Below, piece after piece: positions 51,420 through 60,645 of a stretch of DNA of 64,000 nucleotides. This stretch comes from Crocinitomicaceae bacterium. GTDB taxonomy: Bacteria > Bacteroidota > Bacteroidia > Flavobacteriales_D > Crocinitomicaceae. Under the pieces are notes generated by a model. That model was not told the DNA's origin and searched no databases. It saw only the letters and a list, made by a program, of their open reading frames with translations. Position numbers and translations under genes: made by a program. Each line of letters begins with the position of its first letter. The stretch's first letter is position 1. The stretch spans positions 1-64,000 of the forward strand of contig JAHEMR010000036.1 of assembly GCA_024643545.1 (NCBI GenBank), read 5' to 3'.

Positions 51420-53372
51420 ATGAAAATTGCGTTACTCGGCAATCCAAATACAGGCAAAAGTTCTGTATTTAATCTCTTGACAGGTTTGCGTCAACAGGTG
51501 GGGAATTTCCCGGGAGTAACGGTTGACAAACGAAGTGGATTTATCCAAATAGATCAAGTTCAACATGAACTCATCGATTTCCCAGGAACCTACAGTATTT
51601 ATCCTCGTTCGAAAGAAGAAACAGTCGTTTATGATGTGCTTTCTGACCCCACACATTCTCAGCATCCAGATCAAGTCATCTTTGTTGTTGACGCCAGTAA
51701 CTTACAACGAAATTTATTATTTTTCACACAAGTTTATGATTTAGGAATTCCCTGTGTTTTGGTATTAAATATGTGGGATCTTGCTCAAAAAAAAGGAATT
51801 ACTATTTCTGTAGAGGATTTGGGAGCACTTTTTCCAGGAGTCCCAATAGTTACTTCAAATGCACGTATTGGACTAGGAAAAGATCGGATTTTAACGGCAA
51901 TTAAATCATTCGGAGATCACCAATTGACATTTCAACCATTCTACAATTCAGGTAAACTTTGCAAGGTCGAAGATGTCAAATGCCAGAAATTGGAAGCGGA
52001 AGAGCGGCTTCAAAAAATCAAAACAGCCTTAAGTAAAGTCGTTCAAACAAAATCATCAGAAGCGGAAAGTATTTCTCGGAAAATAGACCGGATTTTAATT
52101 CATCCAATAGCTGGATACCTCATTTTTGCTTTCGTTTTAATGGTGATTTTTCAATTCATCTTTACGTTCGCAAATGCACCCATGAATTGGATTGACCTCC
52201 TGTTTTCACATTTCTCAGCGTGGAGTAGCGAAGTTATTCCGAAAGGAATGGTCAGTGATTTAATCTCACAGGGAATTATTCCTGGAATTGGTGGAGTCGT
52301 GGTATTTGTACCACAGATAGCCATGCTGTTCTTTTTCATTTCCATTCTAGAAGAAAGTGGATACCTATCTCGGGTTGTTTTCATCATGGACAGACTTATG
52401 CGTCCATTTGGTTTAAATGGGAAAAGTGTAGTTCCACTGATGTCTAGTGTGGCTTGTGCCATACCTGGAATCATGGCGACACGTACCATTTCTAATTGGA
52501 AGGAACGTTTAATAACGATTTTAGTGGCGCCGTTCATGAGTTGCAGTGCGCGCATTCCGGTGTATACCTTGCTTATCTCATTGGTTATTCCAAAAACCTA
52601 TTTGTTTGGATTTGTCAATCTTCAAGGGATTGTGCTTTTCGCTTTATATAGTTTAGGGATTGTCTTTGCTTTATTGATTTCATTCCTCTTGAAATTGATG
52701 ATCAAGCAAAAAGAAAAAGGTTTTCTACTTTTAGAATTGCCTGATTACAAGAATCCACGTTGGGGAAATGTGTTCATCAACGTATTGGAAAAGGTCAAAA
52801 TATTTATTCTTGATGCAGGTAAAATCATTTTAGCGATTTCCATTATCCTTTGGTTTCTTGCGAGTTTTGGACCAGACATGGATGGAGCAGCACATGGCCT
52901 TAGTAAAACTCGTACTTACCAGTCCATGACAAAAAAGGAACAAACAATTGCCATGGATGCTTGTAAACTTTCTCATTCATACATTGGAATCCTTGGAAAA
53001 GGAATGGAACCGATCATAAAACCCTTGGGTTATAACTGGAAAATTGGGATATCATTGATTACCTCCTTTGCTGCGCGAGAAGTCTTTGTTGGCTCCTTGG
53101 CTACAATTTATGCTGTACAAGATGATAGCGAAGAACAAGCCCTATTAATTGACCGCATGCGAAACGAAGTAAAGGCTGATGGGACTCCAGTTTTCAACTT
53201 GGCAAGTGGTGTTTCATTGATGGTTTTCTACGTTTTTGCTATGCAATGTATGGCGACACTAGCGGTGGTAAAACGCGAAACCAATTCTTGGAAGTGGCCG
53301 ATCATTCAATTGATCTTTATGGGTGTTTTAGCCTATTTGGCGGCGTGGTTCACTTTTGTGATACTTTCGTAA
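51420..53372 (+). CDS. feoB: Ferrous iron transporter FeoB
   Basis: I start at the ATG at 51420 (650 residues). The N-terminal G domain has LLGNPNTGKSSVFNLLTGLR (G1), DFPGTYS (G3) and LNMWD (G4). Two Gate motifs lie in the membrane part (SVACAIPGIMATRTI and the FAAREVFVGSLATIYA region), with about ten helices in all. It moves Fe2+ across the inner membrane. It is smaller than E. coli FeoB (773 residues), as usual in Bacteroidota. It is followed by the FeoB-associated small protein gene. Confidence 0.96.
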   Translation: MKIALLGNPNTGKSSVFNLLTGLRQQVGNFPGVTVDKRSGFIQIDQVQHELIDFPGTYSIYPRSKEETVVYDVLSDPTHSQHPDQVIFVVDASNLQRNLLFFTQVYDLGIPCVLVLNMWDLAQKKGITISVEDLGALFPGVPIVTSNARIGLGKDRILTAIKSFGDHQLTFQPFYNSGKLCKVEDVKCQKLEAEERLQKIKTALSKVVQTKSSEAESISRKIDRILIHPIAGYLIFAFVLMVIFQFIFTFANAPMNWIDLLFSHFSAWSSEVIPKGMVSDLISQGIIPGIGGVVVFVPQIAMLFFFISILEESGYLSRVVFIMDRLMRPFGLNGKSVVPLMSSVACAIPGIMATRTISNWKERLITILVAPFMSCSARIPVYTLLISLVIPKTYLFGFVNLQGIVLFALYSLGIVFALLISFLLKLMIKQKEKGFLLLELPDYKNPRWGNVFINVLEKVKIFILDAGKIILAISIILWFLASFGPDMDGAAHGLSKTRTYQSMTKKEQTIAMDACKLSHSYIGILGKGMEPIIKPLGYNWKIGISLITSFAAREVFVGSLATIYAVQDDSEEQALLIDRMRNEVKADGTPVFNLASGVSLMVFYVFAMQCMATLAVVKRETNSWKWPIIQLIFMGVLAYLAAWFTFVILS

Positions 53373-53402
53373 TTCACGGATAATCCTTACATTCGTTAAG
53401 AT

Positions 53403-53537
53403 ATGCAACTGTTCATTATTATTCTCGCACTTGGAATTTCCATGTATTACTTGGGAAGAAGGATTTGGAAACAATTCTCCAAAAAGAATTCCTCATGTGA
53501 AGGTTGCGCGTTACATCAAACACTGACAAAAGAGTAA
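53403..53537 (+). CDS. FeoB-associated Cys-rich membrane protein (44 aa)
   Basis: This small gene encodes MQLFIIILALGISMYYLG followed by RRIWKQFSKK and a CEGCALH end. It has one membrane helix, a basic stretch and a CxxC pair, which is the form of the FeoB-associated cysteine-rich membrane proteins found next to feoB in many bacteria. It lies 30 bp after feoB and 7 bp before corA. Its role is thought to be in Feo function, comparable to FeoC, but is not settled. Confidence 0.8.
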   Translation: MQLFIIILALGISMYYLGRRIWKQFSKKNSSCEGCALHQTLTKE

Positions 53538-53544
53538 CAAGCAT

Positions 53545-54546
53545 ATGGCAAACGTTCAACTTTACAAGTACAATGCTACTTTTTATTCGGTAAAACAAGA
53601 AACAGCTGAATATTTCGCCAATGAATTTTTAGAGTCCGAACTCGATCCAGATCATGTCGCGTGGTTAAATTTTCATGGAATTGAGGATGCTGCATCCATC
53701 GAACATTTGTGTCAGAAACTGGGCATTGATAAATTATCTATCGAGAACATTCACCACCAAGTTCGTAGACCTAAAATTGAAGAATACGGCAAATACATGT
53801 CCTTTTATGTCATGTCTGCATTACCAAAGGAAGTGGAAAACCCGTATTTGCATCAAGATCAAATTTCTTTCCTAATGGGAGAAAATTACTTGATTTCCTT
53901 TCAAGACAAACCTTCTGATCACTTTACGGATGTGAGAAACAGGATTGAAAAAGAACGTGGAAAAATCAGAACGAAAGGAAGTGATTTTTTAATGTTTCGT
54001 ATGTTGGAAGCAATTATCGATAATTACTTTGAAGTCTTGGAGGAAATTTCGATTCAAATTGAAACAATTGACACCAAACTTCACATTGTTCAGGATAAAT
54101 CCATTTTAACGAGCATCGAATTAGAAAAACGCAAGCTCATCGAATTGCGTAAAATTGCCCAACCGATGCGTGATATCACCAACCAATTGGAAAATAGTGA
54201 GAGTCCTTTTATACAAAGCAGCAACCTGCATTATTTCCGCAGTTTACGTTCCTCTTGCTTAAGTGTTTTAGAAGAAATTGATGCCAACAAACAAATTTTA
54301 GAAGGAATGGCCAATTTATATTATGCTGCACAAGGACAACGAATGAATGAAATCATGCGTGTTTTGACAGTGGTTAGTGCCATTTTTATTCCCTTAACAT
54401 TTATCGTCGGCGTATACGGAATGAATTTTGAACATATGCCTGAGTTGAAATATCCATTTGGGTATTACACCGTCATTGGCGTAATGTTTGCAATTGGCGT
54501 TGGATTATTAGCCCTCTTTCGAAAAAAAGGCTGGTTAAAAAAATAG
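53545..54546 (+). CDS. corA: CorA-family magnesium/cobalt transporter
   Basis: The 333-residue protein has a large soluble N-terminal domain and two C-terminal helices, with the selectivity motif YGMNFEHMPEL between them. The last helix is followed by a basic end (RKKGWLKK). It acts as a pentameric Mg2+ channel in the inner membrane. It lies 7 bp after the Feo-associated gene, so the metal-ion genes may share a transcript. Confidence 0.95.
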   Translation: MANVQLYKYNATFYSVKQETAEYFANEFLESELDPDHVAWLNFHGIEDAASIEHLCQKLGIDKLSIENIHHQVRRPKIEEYGKYMSFYVMSALPKEVENPYLHQDQISFLMGENYLISFQDKPSDHFTDVRNRIEKERGKIRTKGSDFLMFRMLEAIIDNYFEVLEEISIQIETIDTKLHIVQDKSILTSIELEKRKLIELRKIAQPMRDITNQLENSESPFIQSSNLHYFRSLRSSCLSVLEEIDANKQILEGMANLYYAAQGQRMNEIMRVLTVVSAIFIPLTFIVGVYGMNFEHMPELKYPFGYYTVIGVMFAIGVGLLALFRKKGWLKK

Positions 54547-54634
54547 GGGTTCTTCCGACCTGTTCATCCACTTGTGTCTAAACTAAAATCTGTTAACATT
54601 TAGTTAAATAAAAATTTAGCAGGAGATTCGTTTG

Positions 54635-54642
54635 TAAGTTTG
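54635..54642 (+). promoter_or_regulatory. -7 box TAAGTTTG
   Basis: This fully matches TAnnTTTG, 19 bp before the DUF1573 gene start at 54662. Further upstream are TTTAG boxes, but none is well spaced. Confidence 0.4.
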
Positions 54643-54661
54643 ATTCATAAAATTGACGACT

Positions 54662-55105
54662 ATGAAAAATTTATTTTTATCCCTTGGGATTATGTTCATC
54701 GCGGTATTGGGAATGAACACAGTTAATGCACAAATTGAGAAAGGTGCAAAAATCGAATTTGCTAAAGAAACGCATGACTATGGAAACATCAAATACGGAG
54801 GTGAGCCATATTGTCAATTTGAGTTCAAAAACACAGGAGATGAGCCATTAATCATTTCGAACGCAAAAGGATCTTGTGGATGTACGGTTCCAGAGTGGCC
54901 GAAAGAACCAATTGCACCAGGAGCAAAAGGAGTAATTCGTGTGAAATACGATACAAACCGTCCAGGTCCAATCAATAAAAATGTAACCATTACTTCTAAC
55001 GCTATTAACGAGCCGAACAAAGTAATTCGTATTAAAGGTGAAGTTGGTCCAGCTCCAGAAGTTGGAACACCAGTAAATAACGCAGGTGCACCGACAAACA
55101 ACTAA
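54662..55105 (+). CDS. DUF1573 (ASH/Ig-like) exported protein
   Basis: I start at the ATG at 54662 (147 residues). A signal peptide ends near NTVNAQ. The single domain has the pattern THDYGNIKYGGEPYCQFEFK, then NTGDEPLIISNAKGSCGCTV and PGAKGVIRVKYDT, typical of DUF1573. A Pro/Asn-rich tail follows. It is common and often highly expressed in Bacteroidota; its function is not known. It ends at a strong terminator. Confidence 0.9.
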   Translation: MKNLFLSLGIMFIAVLGMNTVNAQIEKGAKIEFAKETHDYGNIKYGGEPYCQFEFKNTGDEPLIISNAKGSCGCTVPEWPKEPIAPGAKGVIRVKYDTNRPGPINKNVTITSNAINEPNKVIRIKGEVGPAPEVGTPVNNAGAPTNN

Positions 55106-55125
55106 GAAATTTCTCTTATCAAAAG

Positions 55126-55154
55126 AAAAGCCGATCAATTGATCGGCTTTTTTT
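55126..55154. terminator. Bidirectional terminator
   Basis: A palindrome of AAAAGCCGATCAA and TTGATCGGCTTTT with a T run lies between the convergent DUF1573 and mtnC genes. Confidence 0.9.
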
Positions 55155-55186
55155 ATGTGTACTATTTTCGTTTTTTTGGAAACTCG

Positions 55187-55870
55187 TTAGATTTCATTAA
55201 AATTTGATGCCGTATTTTTCCAACTACCTTTCGTTCCTGGTCGCACCAATTGCATGGTTTGATATCCCACCACATCCGCAGCCGTTAATTCTTCAATGAT
55301 ATCCGACAAGAAAAGTACTTGATTCGGCTCAAGATCTAAAATTTCTGCAATCGTTTTATATGTCGCTTCTTCTCGTTTCTGACCTGTTTTCGTATCAAAG
55401 TAATTTGACAAGTGCTTGCTTAAGTCACCATAGCAACTGTGTTGAAATAATAATTTCTGCGCATGAATTGAACCAGATGAAAAAATTCCAATTTTCAATC
55501 CATTTGTTCTCCATTTGTTAAAGCAGGTAGGAACATCATCGTACACATGACCTTTGATGTCTCCATCCTCGTATGCTTTTTTCCAAACAAAACCTTGCAA
55601 GGTTTTCAATGGTGTGACTTTTCTGTCTTCAAGACTCCATTGATCAAGGTAAGCGATTACTTCCTCTGTTGTTGTAATGCTTTTTCCTTCCTCCTCCTTT
55701 ACTAATTTTATCACTTGAGCAAAAGATTCCTTCACCTCACTTACTTGTGCCATTTTAGGCAACATTTGAATGTGTTCTCTAAAATATGGGAACAATTCAT
55801 CCACAACAAAAGATATCGAGGTAGTTGTTCCCTCAATATCACAAAGAATATACTTTATTTGCTTATCCAC
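55187..55870 (-). CDS. mtnC: Acireductone synthase (enolase-phosphatase E1)
   Basis: The 227-residue HAD-superfamily enzyme has ILCDIEGTTTSISFV (first catalytic Asp), IGIFSSGSIHAQKLLF and LFLSDIIEELTAADVVG. It converts 2,3-diketo-5-methylthiopentyl-1-phosphate to the acireductone in methionine salvage. Its start overlaps the end of mtnD by 8 bp; it is the last gene of the mtnB-mtnD-mtnC operon. Confidence 0.95.
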   Translation of the reverse strand: MDKQIKYILCDIEGTTTSISFVVDELFPYFREHIQMLPKMAQVSEVKESFAQVIKLVKEEEGKSITTTEEVIAYLDQWSLEDRKVTPLKTLQGFVWKKAYEDGDIKGHVYDDVPTCFNKWRTNGLKIGIFSSGSIHAQKLLFQHSCYGDLSKHLSNYFDTKTGQKREEATYKTIAEILDLEPNQVLFLSDIIEELTAADVVGYQTMQLVRPGTKGSWKNTASNFNEI

Positions 55871-56408
55871 GATTTGGAATATTAAACGCTAAAAACTCAT
55901 TTTCTTTTCCTGAATTGGTGTATTCAGGTATCCAGCCAGACATGTCAATAAAAATACGGATGGCTTTCACAAAAGGATTTACTTCACCAGCATCGAACCA
56001 GTGTTTTGTTCCTGCCGGTACTGAAATCAAATCTCCTCGTTCACACAATAAATTGAACACTTCTTCATTTTCAAGGTGAAACCAGAACAATCCCTGTCCA
56101 TCGACAAAGAACCTAATTTCATCTTCGGAATGCGTATGTTCTGCCAGAAACTTCGCGCGAATGGCTGTATAATTTTCAGTGGAGGAATTAATGGAAATAA
56201 CATCCGCAGTTTGATAGCCGCCACGTTTCATAAATGGATCGAGATCTGCTGCGTAAGCTGCCAAAATTTCCTCTGTGCTCGCAGAATCATCAAAAACAAC
56301 ATCACAAAACCATTGATCGAAGAAAATTCCTCGTTGGTTCATGAATGCCCTTATTTCTTGCGGGTCGTTCAGTTGAACTTGTTGATTTGGTATAGATAAA
56401 ATTGCCAT
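55863..56408 (-). CDS. mtnD: Acireductone dioxygenase
   Basis: The 181-residue cupin has the metal-binding EHTHSEDEIRFFVDGQG and the later GTKHWFDAG histidine. It oxidises the acireductone to the keto acid of methionine and formate (with Fe2+). It overlaps mtnC by 8 bp and mtnB by 1 bp. Confidence 0.95.
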   Translation of the reverse strand: MAILSIPNQQVQLNDPQEIRAFMNQRGIFFDQWFCDVVFDDSASTEEILAAYAADLDPFMKRGGYQTADVISINSSTENYTAIRAKFLAEHTHSEDEIRFFVDGQGLFWFHLENEEVFNLLCERGDLISVPAGTKHWFDAGEVNPFVKAIRIFIDMSGWIPEYTNSGKENEFLAFNIPNRG

Positions 56409-56989
56409 CAGATTCGTTCTAATTCACATTCACAAAGATAATCCAAGGTTTCCAAATGTCGCTTCGCTGCGAACAAATTTTCTCCCCAAGCATACGTCCC
56501 ATGTTGACGGATAATAAAACAATGTTGCTTCATTTCCGACAAACGTAAAGGAAGTTCTTGTTCGAAATAACTCATTTCCTGTGCGTTTTCAAAAATCGGG
56601 ATTTGAAGCGTGCAGTCGTGCGTAGTTACACCTGAAAATCCTTTCTGTATTTCATAATTTCCAACAGTGAAAAATTGATCGTTTTTCGTTGAAATCAATA
56701 CTGGATTTTTAGAATGACTATGCAGAATAACTTGAGCCTCAGGGAAGAGGCGATAAATTAGCACATGAATCATTGTCTCATCCGATGGTTTCATACCGAT
56801 GAATGGAGCTTGAACGCATCCATTTTCATCTATTGCAATAAAATCCTCTGCTTGGAACGTTGATTTATCCACACCAGATCGGGAAACCCAAATTTGACCA
56901 TTTTCCCTAAATGAATAATTCGTTGATGTTGCAGGAGACCATCCCTTCACATGATATGCTCGAATTGTTTCAGCTAGTTTAGCTTTCAT
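56408..56989 (-). CDS. mtnB: Methylthioribulose-1-phosphate dehydratase
   Basis: I start at 56989 (MKAKLAETIRAYHVKGWSPA), because a terminator hairpin lies just upstream at 57010-57034. The 193-residue class II aldolase-like enzyme has the zinc histidines in VILHSHSKNP and a later one in RQHGTYAWG. It is the first of the three methionine salvage genes here. The mtnA and mtnK (or mtnN) partners are not in the window. Confidence 0.92.
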   Translation of the reverse strand: MKAKLAETIRAYHVKGWSPATSTNYSFRENGQIWVSRSGVDKSTFQAEDFIAIDENGCVQAPFIGMKPSDETMIHVLIYRLFPEAQVILHSHSKNPVLISTKNDQFFTVGNYEIQKGFSGVTTHDCTLQIPIFENAQEMSYFEQELPLRLSEMKQHCFIIRQHGTYAWGENLFAAKRHLETLDYLCECELERI

Positions 56990-57009
56990 TTTTATGAGAT
57001 ATAAACAAA

Positions 57010-57034
57010 GAAAACGCACCAATGATGCGTTTTT
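57010..57034 (-). terminator. Terminator after the YqeY-like gene
   Basis: The stem AAAACGCA/TGCGTTTT with a 7-nt loop lies between the YqeY-like gene and mtnB on the minus strand, with T-rich flanks. Confidence 0.7.
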
Positions 57035-57055
57035 CTTCATTTGTTGTTTGTTATA

Positions 57056-57502
57056 TTAGTTCGCTAACATTTCTTTTACCAAGGTAGCAATCAATTTTCC
57101 ATCAGCTTTTCCGGCTAATTTGCCACTAAGGACACCCATTACTTTCCCCATATCTTGTGGTCCTTGAGCACCAACAGATTGAATAGCAGCTTTTACTTCT
57201 TCCTTCACTTCTTCCTCGCTCATCATTTTCGGTAGGTATGCCTCAATGATTTTCGCTTGAAACAATTCATCATCTGCTAAATCTTGGCGGTTTTGCGCTA
57301 TGTATAATTCATAGGTTTCCATGCGTTGCTTGTGCAACTTCATGCAAATTTTCACACCTACTTCATCACTCACATCGCCATTACCAGAAGTTGCTTCCAA
57401 TAAAAGTTTGGATTTAATATCTCTCAAAGCTGCTAACTTTTCTTTTTCTCTAGCAAGCATTGCTTTTTTGATGTCTTCGTTGATTATTTCAGTAAATCCC
57501 AT
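57056..57502 (-). CDS. GatB/YqeY domain protein
   Basis: The 148-residue protein has the YqeY pattern: KKAMLAREKEKLAALRDIKS, RMETYELYIAQNRQDLADDE, EAYLPKMMSEEEVKEEV and MGKVMGVLSGKLAGKADGKL. The fold matches the tail domain of GatB, which touches tRNA, but the role of the free protein is not known. It overlaps ftsZ by one base and is the last gene of the division cluster. Confidence 0.93.
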   Translation of the reverse strand: MGFTEIINEDIKKAMLAREKEKLAALRDIKSKLLLEATSGNGDVSDEVGVKICMKLHKQRMETYELYIAQNRQDLADDELFQAKIIEAYLPKMMSEEEVKEEVKAAIQSVGAQGPQDMGKVMGVLSGKLAGKADGKLIATLVKEMLAN

Positions 57503-59280
57503 TAGTCTACGTTGTCGTGTAAGAAATTATTGCTTGTTCTCAATCCAACTCTTCCATCTTCATCTTGCGACAAACCGAAACGCGAAAAACGCTCTTCTGT
57601 GCTTGGAGTCGAATGATGGATACTGATATTTCTACGAACAAAAGCAGGCTCATTTTCAAATTCTACGATGCCTTCTGCTTTTTTCAATTTAGCGGTATAT
57701 TCCTGAATACGAGAAACACGTTCCTGTGCTTTTCTTTGCTGCTCTTCAGGAGAAAGAATGCGTTGAACAGGTTCAATGCTCATGCGTTGTTCAGCATCAT
57801 CTTCCAACATGTGACGAACGATTGTTTCTGGTTCATTTACGTGAGAAACTGTTTGAATAGGTGCTTGATAAACAATTTCTTCTTCCTCTTGAACGAACGA
57901 ACGATTGTCCACGCTTGAACTCGCATCGATTACATCCCATGTAAATGCATTTTCATTTACTTCAAAAGTTGAATCCGATGCTTCTACATCCAATGCCGGC
58001 ATATCAGCCACTGAATTAGAAGGTTCTTCAAATCGATAGCTTACTGGTTCAATTGCCGTTGGCTCCTCTAATTCATAACGAGTGGGCTCAACAATCGGTG
58101 TTTGAACAACATTCACTGGCGCAACAATTGGTGTTGCAACAATGTCCTCTGCTTTTAAGAAAGGCTCTTGAATAATTTCACTCTGGATCGTTGTGTGTTG
58201 AACTGGAGATTCTAGCGGACTAACAATCTCTTTTCTTTGCTCTTCCTCCAGCGCGACGATCTTGCGCTCTGGAGCTCTCTCAAAACCCGTGATCGGAGAT
58301 GAAGAGAATCCTGTTGCGATTAATGTGATGCTTAGTTTATCACCTAACGTAGCATCAAATCCGTGACCCCAAATGACATCAGCTGTTGCACCGGCTGCAT
58401 CTTGAATGTAGTCAGTGATTTCAGTGATTTCATCCATCATTACTTCTTGATCACCGTAAGTGATGTTTAGTAATACATAACTTGCACCATTGATATCATT
58501 GTCGTTCAATAAAGGAGAAGTCAATGCTTCTTTCACTGCAACAATTGCACGGTCTTCACCAGCTGCAACTGCGCTTCCCATGATTGCTTGACCACTATTG
58601 CGCAAAACTGTATTTACATCATTGAAGTCAACATTGATTGTTCCAGTTACCGAAATCACTTCTGCGATTCCTTTTGCTGCAACCGTCAATACATTGTCTG
58701 CATGAGAAAACGCACTTGAAAGCGACATGTTTTTACCGAATTCACGCAAGCGCTCATTGTTGATGATTAGTAATGTGTCCACATTTTGGCGCATTTTATC
58801 TAATCCTTCTTCAGCTTGTTGACGACGTTTTCTTCCTTCGAAGTTAAAAGGAACAGTAACGATACCAACCGTCAAAATCCCTAGGTCTTTTGCAACTTGT
58901 GCAATTACAGGTGCAGCACCCGTTCCGGTACCACCACCCATTCCTGCCGTGACAAACACCATTTTCGTGTTTTTCGAAAGGATTTCACGAATTTCTTCGA
59001 TGTTTTCAATTGCTGCATTCATTCCCATTTCAGGAATCATTCCAGCACCTCTTCCTTCGGTCAAGTTTGGACCCAACTGAATTTTGTGAGGTACAGGGGA
59101 AATATCCAATGCTTGACGGTCTGTATTACATACAATAAAATCAACGCCAACAATTCCTTGCAAGAACATGTGATTTACCGCATTTGATCCACCGCCACCA
59201 ACACCAATAACTTTGATAATTGAGTTTGCGTTGCTCTCTGCTGCTGCTCCCATTTTAGGTAAGTCAAATTCCATATCCAT
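57502..59280 (-). CDS. ftsZ: Cell division protein FtsZ
   Basis: The 592-residue tubulin homologue has IIKVIGVGGGGSNAVNHM, the GTP signature GMGGGTGTGAAPVIAQ, and NVDTLLIINNERL. The globular part ends near residue 335. A tail of about 250 residues follows, with repeating acid/proline stretches (PIVEPTRYELEEP, EPVSYRFEEPSN) and a conserved-looking end, RTSNNFLHDNVD, the likely FtsA-binding peptide. It forms the Z-ring. The tail is long compared with E. coli (383 residues in total), but long tails are known in Bacteroidota. Confidence 0.97.
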   Translation of the reverse strand: MDMEFDLPKMGAAAESNANSIIKVIGVGGGGSNAVNHMFLQGIVGVDFIVCNTDRQALDISPVPHKIQLGPNLTEGRGAGMIPEMGMNAAIENIEEIREILSKNTKMVFVTAGMGGGTGTGAAPVIAQVAKDLGILTVGIVTVPFNFEGRKRRQQAEEGLDKMRQNVDTLLIINNERLREFGKNMSLSSAFSHADNVLTVAAKGIAEVISVTGTINVDFNDVNTVLRNSGQAIMGSAVAAGEDRAIVAVKEALTSPLLNDNDINGASYVLLNITYGDQEVMMDEITEITDYIQDAAGATADVIWGHGFDATLGDKLSITLIATGFSSSPITGFERAPERKIVALEEEQRKEIVSPLESPVQHTTIQSEIIQEPFLKAEDIVATPIVAPVNVVQTPIVEPTRYELEEPTAIEPVSYRFEEPSNSVADMPALDVEASDSTFEVNENAFTWDVIDASSSVDNRSFVQEEEEIVYQAPIQTVSHVNEPETIVRHMLEDDAEQRMSIEPVQRILSPEEQQRKAQERVSRIQEYTAKLKKAEGIVEFENEPAFVRRNISIHHSTPSTEERFSRFGLSQDEDGRVGLRTSNNFLHDNVD

Positions 59281-59292
59281 TATTTTTTTCTA

Positions 59293-60645
59293 TTAATCTT
59301 TATCATCAAAAAAATCACCTACTGATTGTCTAATCTTGTCAAAAAACCCACCATCTCTTTTTGGATTTGAGTGTGTAATTGCTTTTGGTTTTCCAACTGG
59401 CGCTTCCACTGTTTTTTGGACGAAATCCAATCCCGATTTCTCTGCCGCTTCAAACCCTTTTAATACCAATCCAATTCCTGTTGAAAACATTGGACTCGCT
59501 AATTTCTCTAAATCGTTTGTGTTTGCTAGGTGCTCCGTAGGATATCCAATTCGCGTATCCATTCCTGTCATGTATTCAAACAGCTGAGTTAAGTGTTTCA
59601 ATTGAGCCCCACCACCTGTTACAACGATTCCACCGATTATTTTTTTCGAATAACCAGAATTTTTAATTTCAAAATTCACCAATTCGATGATCTCTTCCAT
59701 TCGTGCTTGAATGATACTTGCTAAGTTCTTAAGCGTAATTTCTTTTGGATCGCGTCCACGTAAACCTGGGATACAAACCACTTCATTCTCTTTACTTTCA
59801 GAAGCCAATGCACTACCAAATCTCACTTTTAATGATTCTGCATGACGCTGCATGATGCGGCATCCTTCTTTAATGTCCTCCGTAATCACGTTTCCGCCAA
59901 ATGGAATAACAGCAGTGTGGCGAATTAATCCATCTTGGAAAATCGCAACATCGGTTGTTCCACCTCCGATATCCACTAAAACAACGCCGGCTTCTTTCTC
60001 TTCATCGCTTAGCACTGCTTCAGCAGATGCAATCGGTTCCAAGATAATTTCTTTCACGTTTAATCCAGCGCGATCAACGCAACGTTTGATGTTCTTCACG
60101 TTATTTACTTGTCCAGTAATAATGTGGAAATTTGCTTCTAAACGAACACCACCCATTCCAATCGGATCTTTTATCTCTGGTTCATTATCGACAATGTATT
60201 CTTGTGGAATCACTGTTATAATTTCTTCTCCTGGCGTCATGACCAATTGGTACATGTCATCAACAAAAGCATCGATGTCGTTTTGAGTAATTTCTCCTTG
60301 CGCATCGCGACGTGTATACATTCCTCTGTGTTGCATACTGCTAATGTGTTGTCCAGCAATACCAACATTCACGTTTTTCACTCTTAAATCACCTTCAACA
60401 GAAGCTTGTGTTAATTCAACAGCAGCATTGATGGATTGCACGGTGCGTTCGATGTTAGAAACGACTCCACGCATCACACCTAGGGACTCACTTTTCCCTA
60501 GAGCAACGATTTCAATTTTATTGTGTTCGTTTTTACGACCAACAAAACAAGCAATCTTTGTTGTCCCGATATCGAGTCCAACAACAATTTTACTTCGCTT
60601 TACCTCGCTAGTTGGCTCTTTTTCTACAAACGATTTGTCCTTCAT
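59293..60645 (-). CDS. ftsA: Cell division protein FtsA
   Basis: The 450-residue actin-like protein has IVVGLDIGTTKIACFVG, the phosphate-2 loop VVLVDIGGGTTDVAIF, and IIGGIVVTGGGAQLKHL. A C-terminal segment (GGFFDKIRQSVGDFFDDKD) is the probable amphipathic membrane helix. It tethers FtsZ to the membrane. It overlaps ftsQ by 38 bp and is 12 bp before ftsZ. Confidence 0.96.
   Translation of the reverse strand: MKDKSFVEKEPTSEVKRSKIVVGLDIGTTKIACFVGRKNEHNKIEIVALGKSESLGVMRGVVSNIERTVQSINAAVELTQASVEGDLRVKNVNVGIAGQHISSMQHRGMYTRRDAQGEITQNDIDAFVDDMYQLVMTPGEEIITVIPQEYIVDNEPEIKDPIGMGGVRLEANFHIITGQVNNVKNIKRCVDRAGLNVKEIILEPIASAEAVLSDEEKEAGVVLVDIGGGTTDVAIFQDGLIRHTAVIPFGGNVITEDIKEGCRIMQRHAESLKVRFGSALASESKENEVVCIPGLRGRDPKEITLKNLASIIQARMEEIIELVNFEIKNSGYSKKIIGGIVVTGGGAQLKHLTQLFEYMTGMDTRIGYPTEHLANTNDLEKLASPMFSTGIGLVLKGFEAAEKSGLDFVQKTVEAPVGKPKAITHSNPKRDGGFFDKIRQSVGDFFDDKD

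Noticed and set aside
52151-52555. 134-codon minus-strand frame opposite feoB
   Set aside because: Antisense to the membrane part of FeoB; composition reflects the reverse of hydrophobic codons.
57041-57055. S-adenosylmethionine riboswitch before the methionine salvage genes
   Set aside because: The gap is too short; it holds only a simple terminator hairpin that belongs to the upstream gene.
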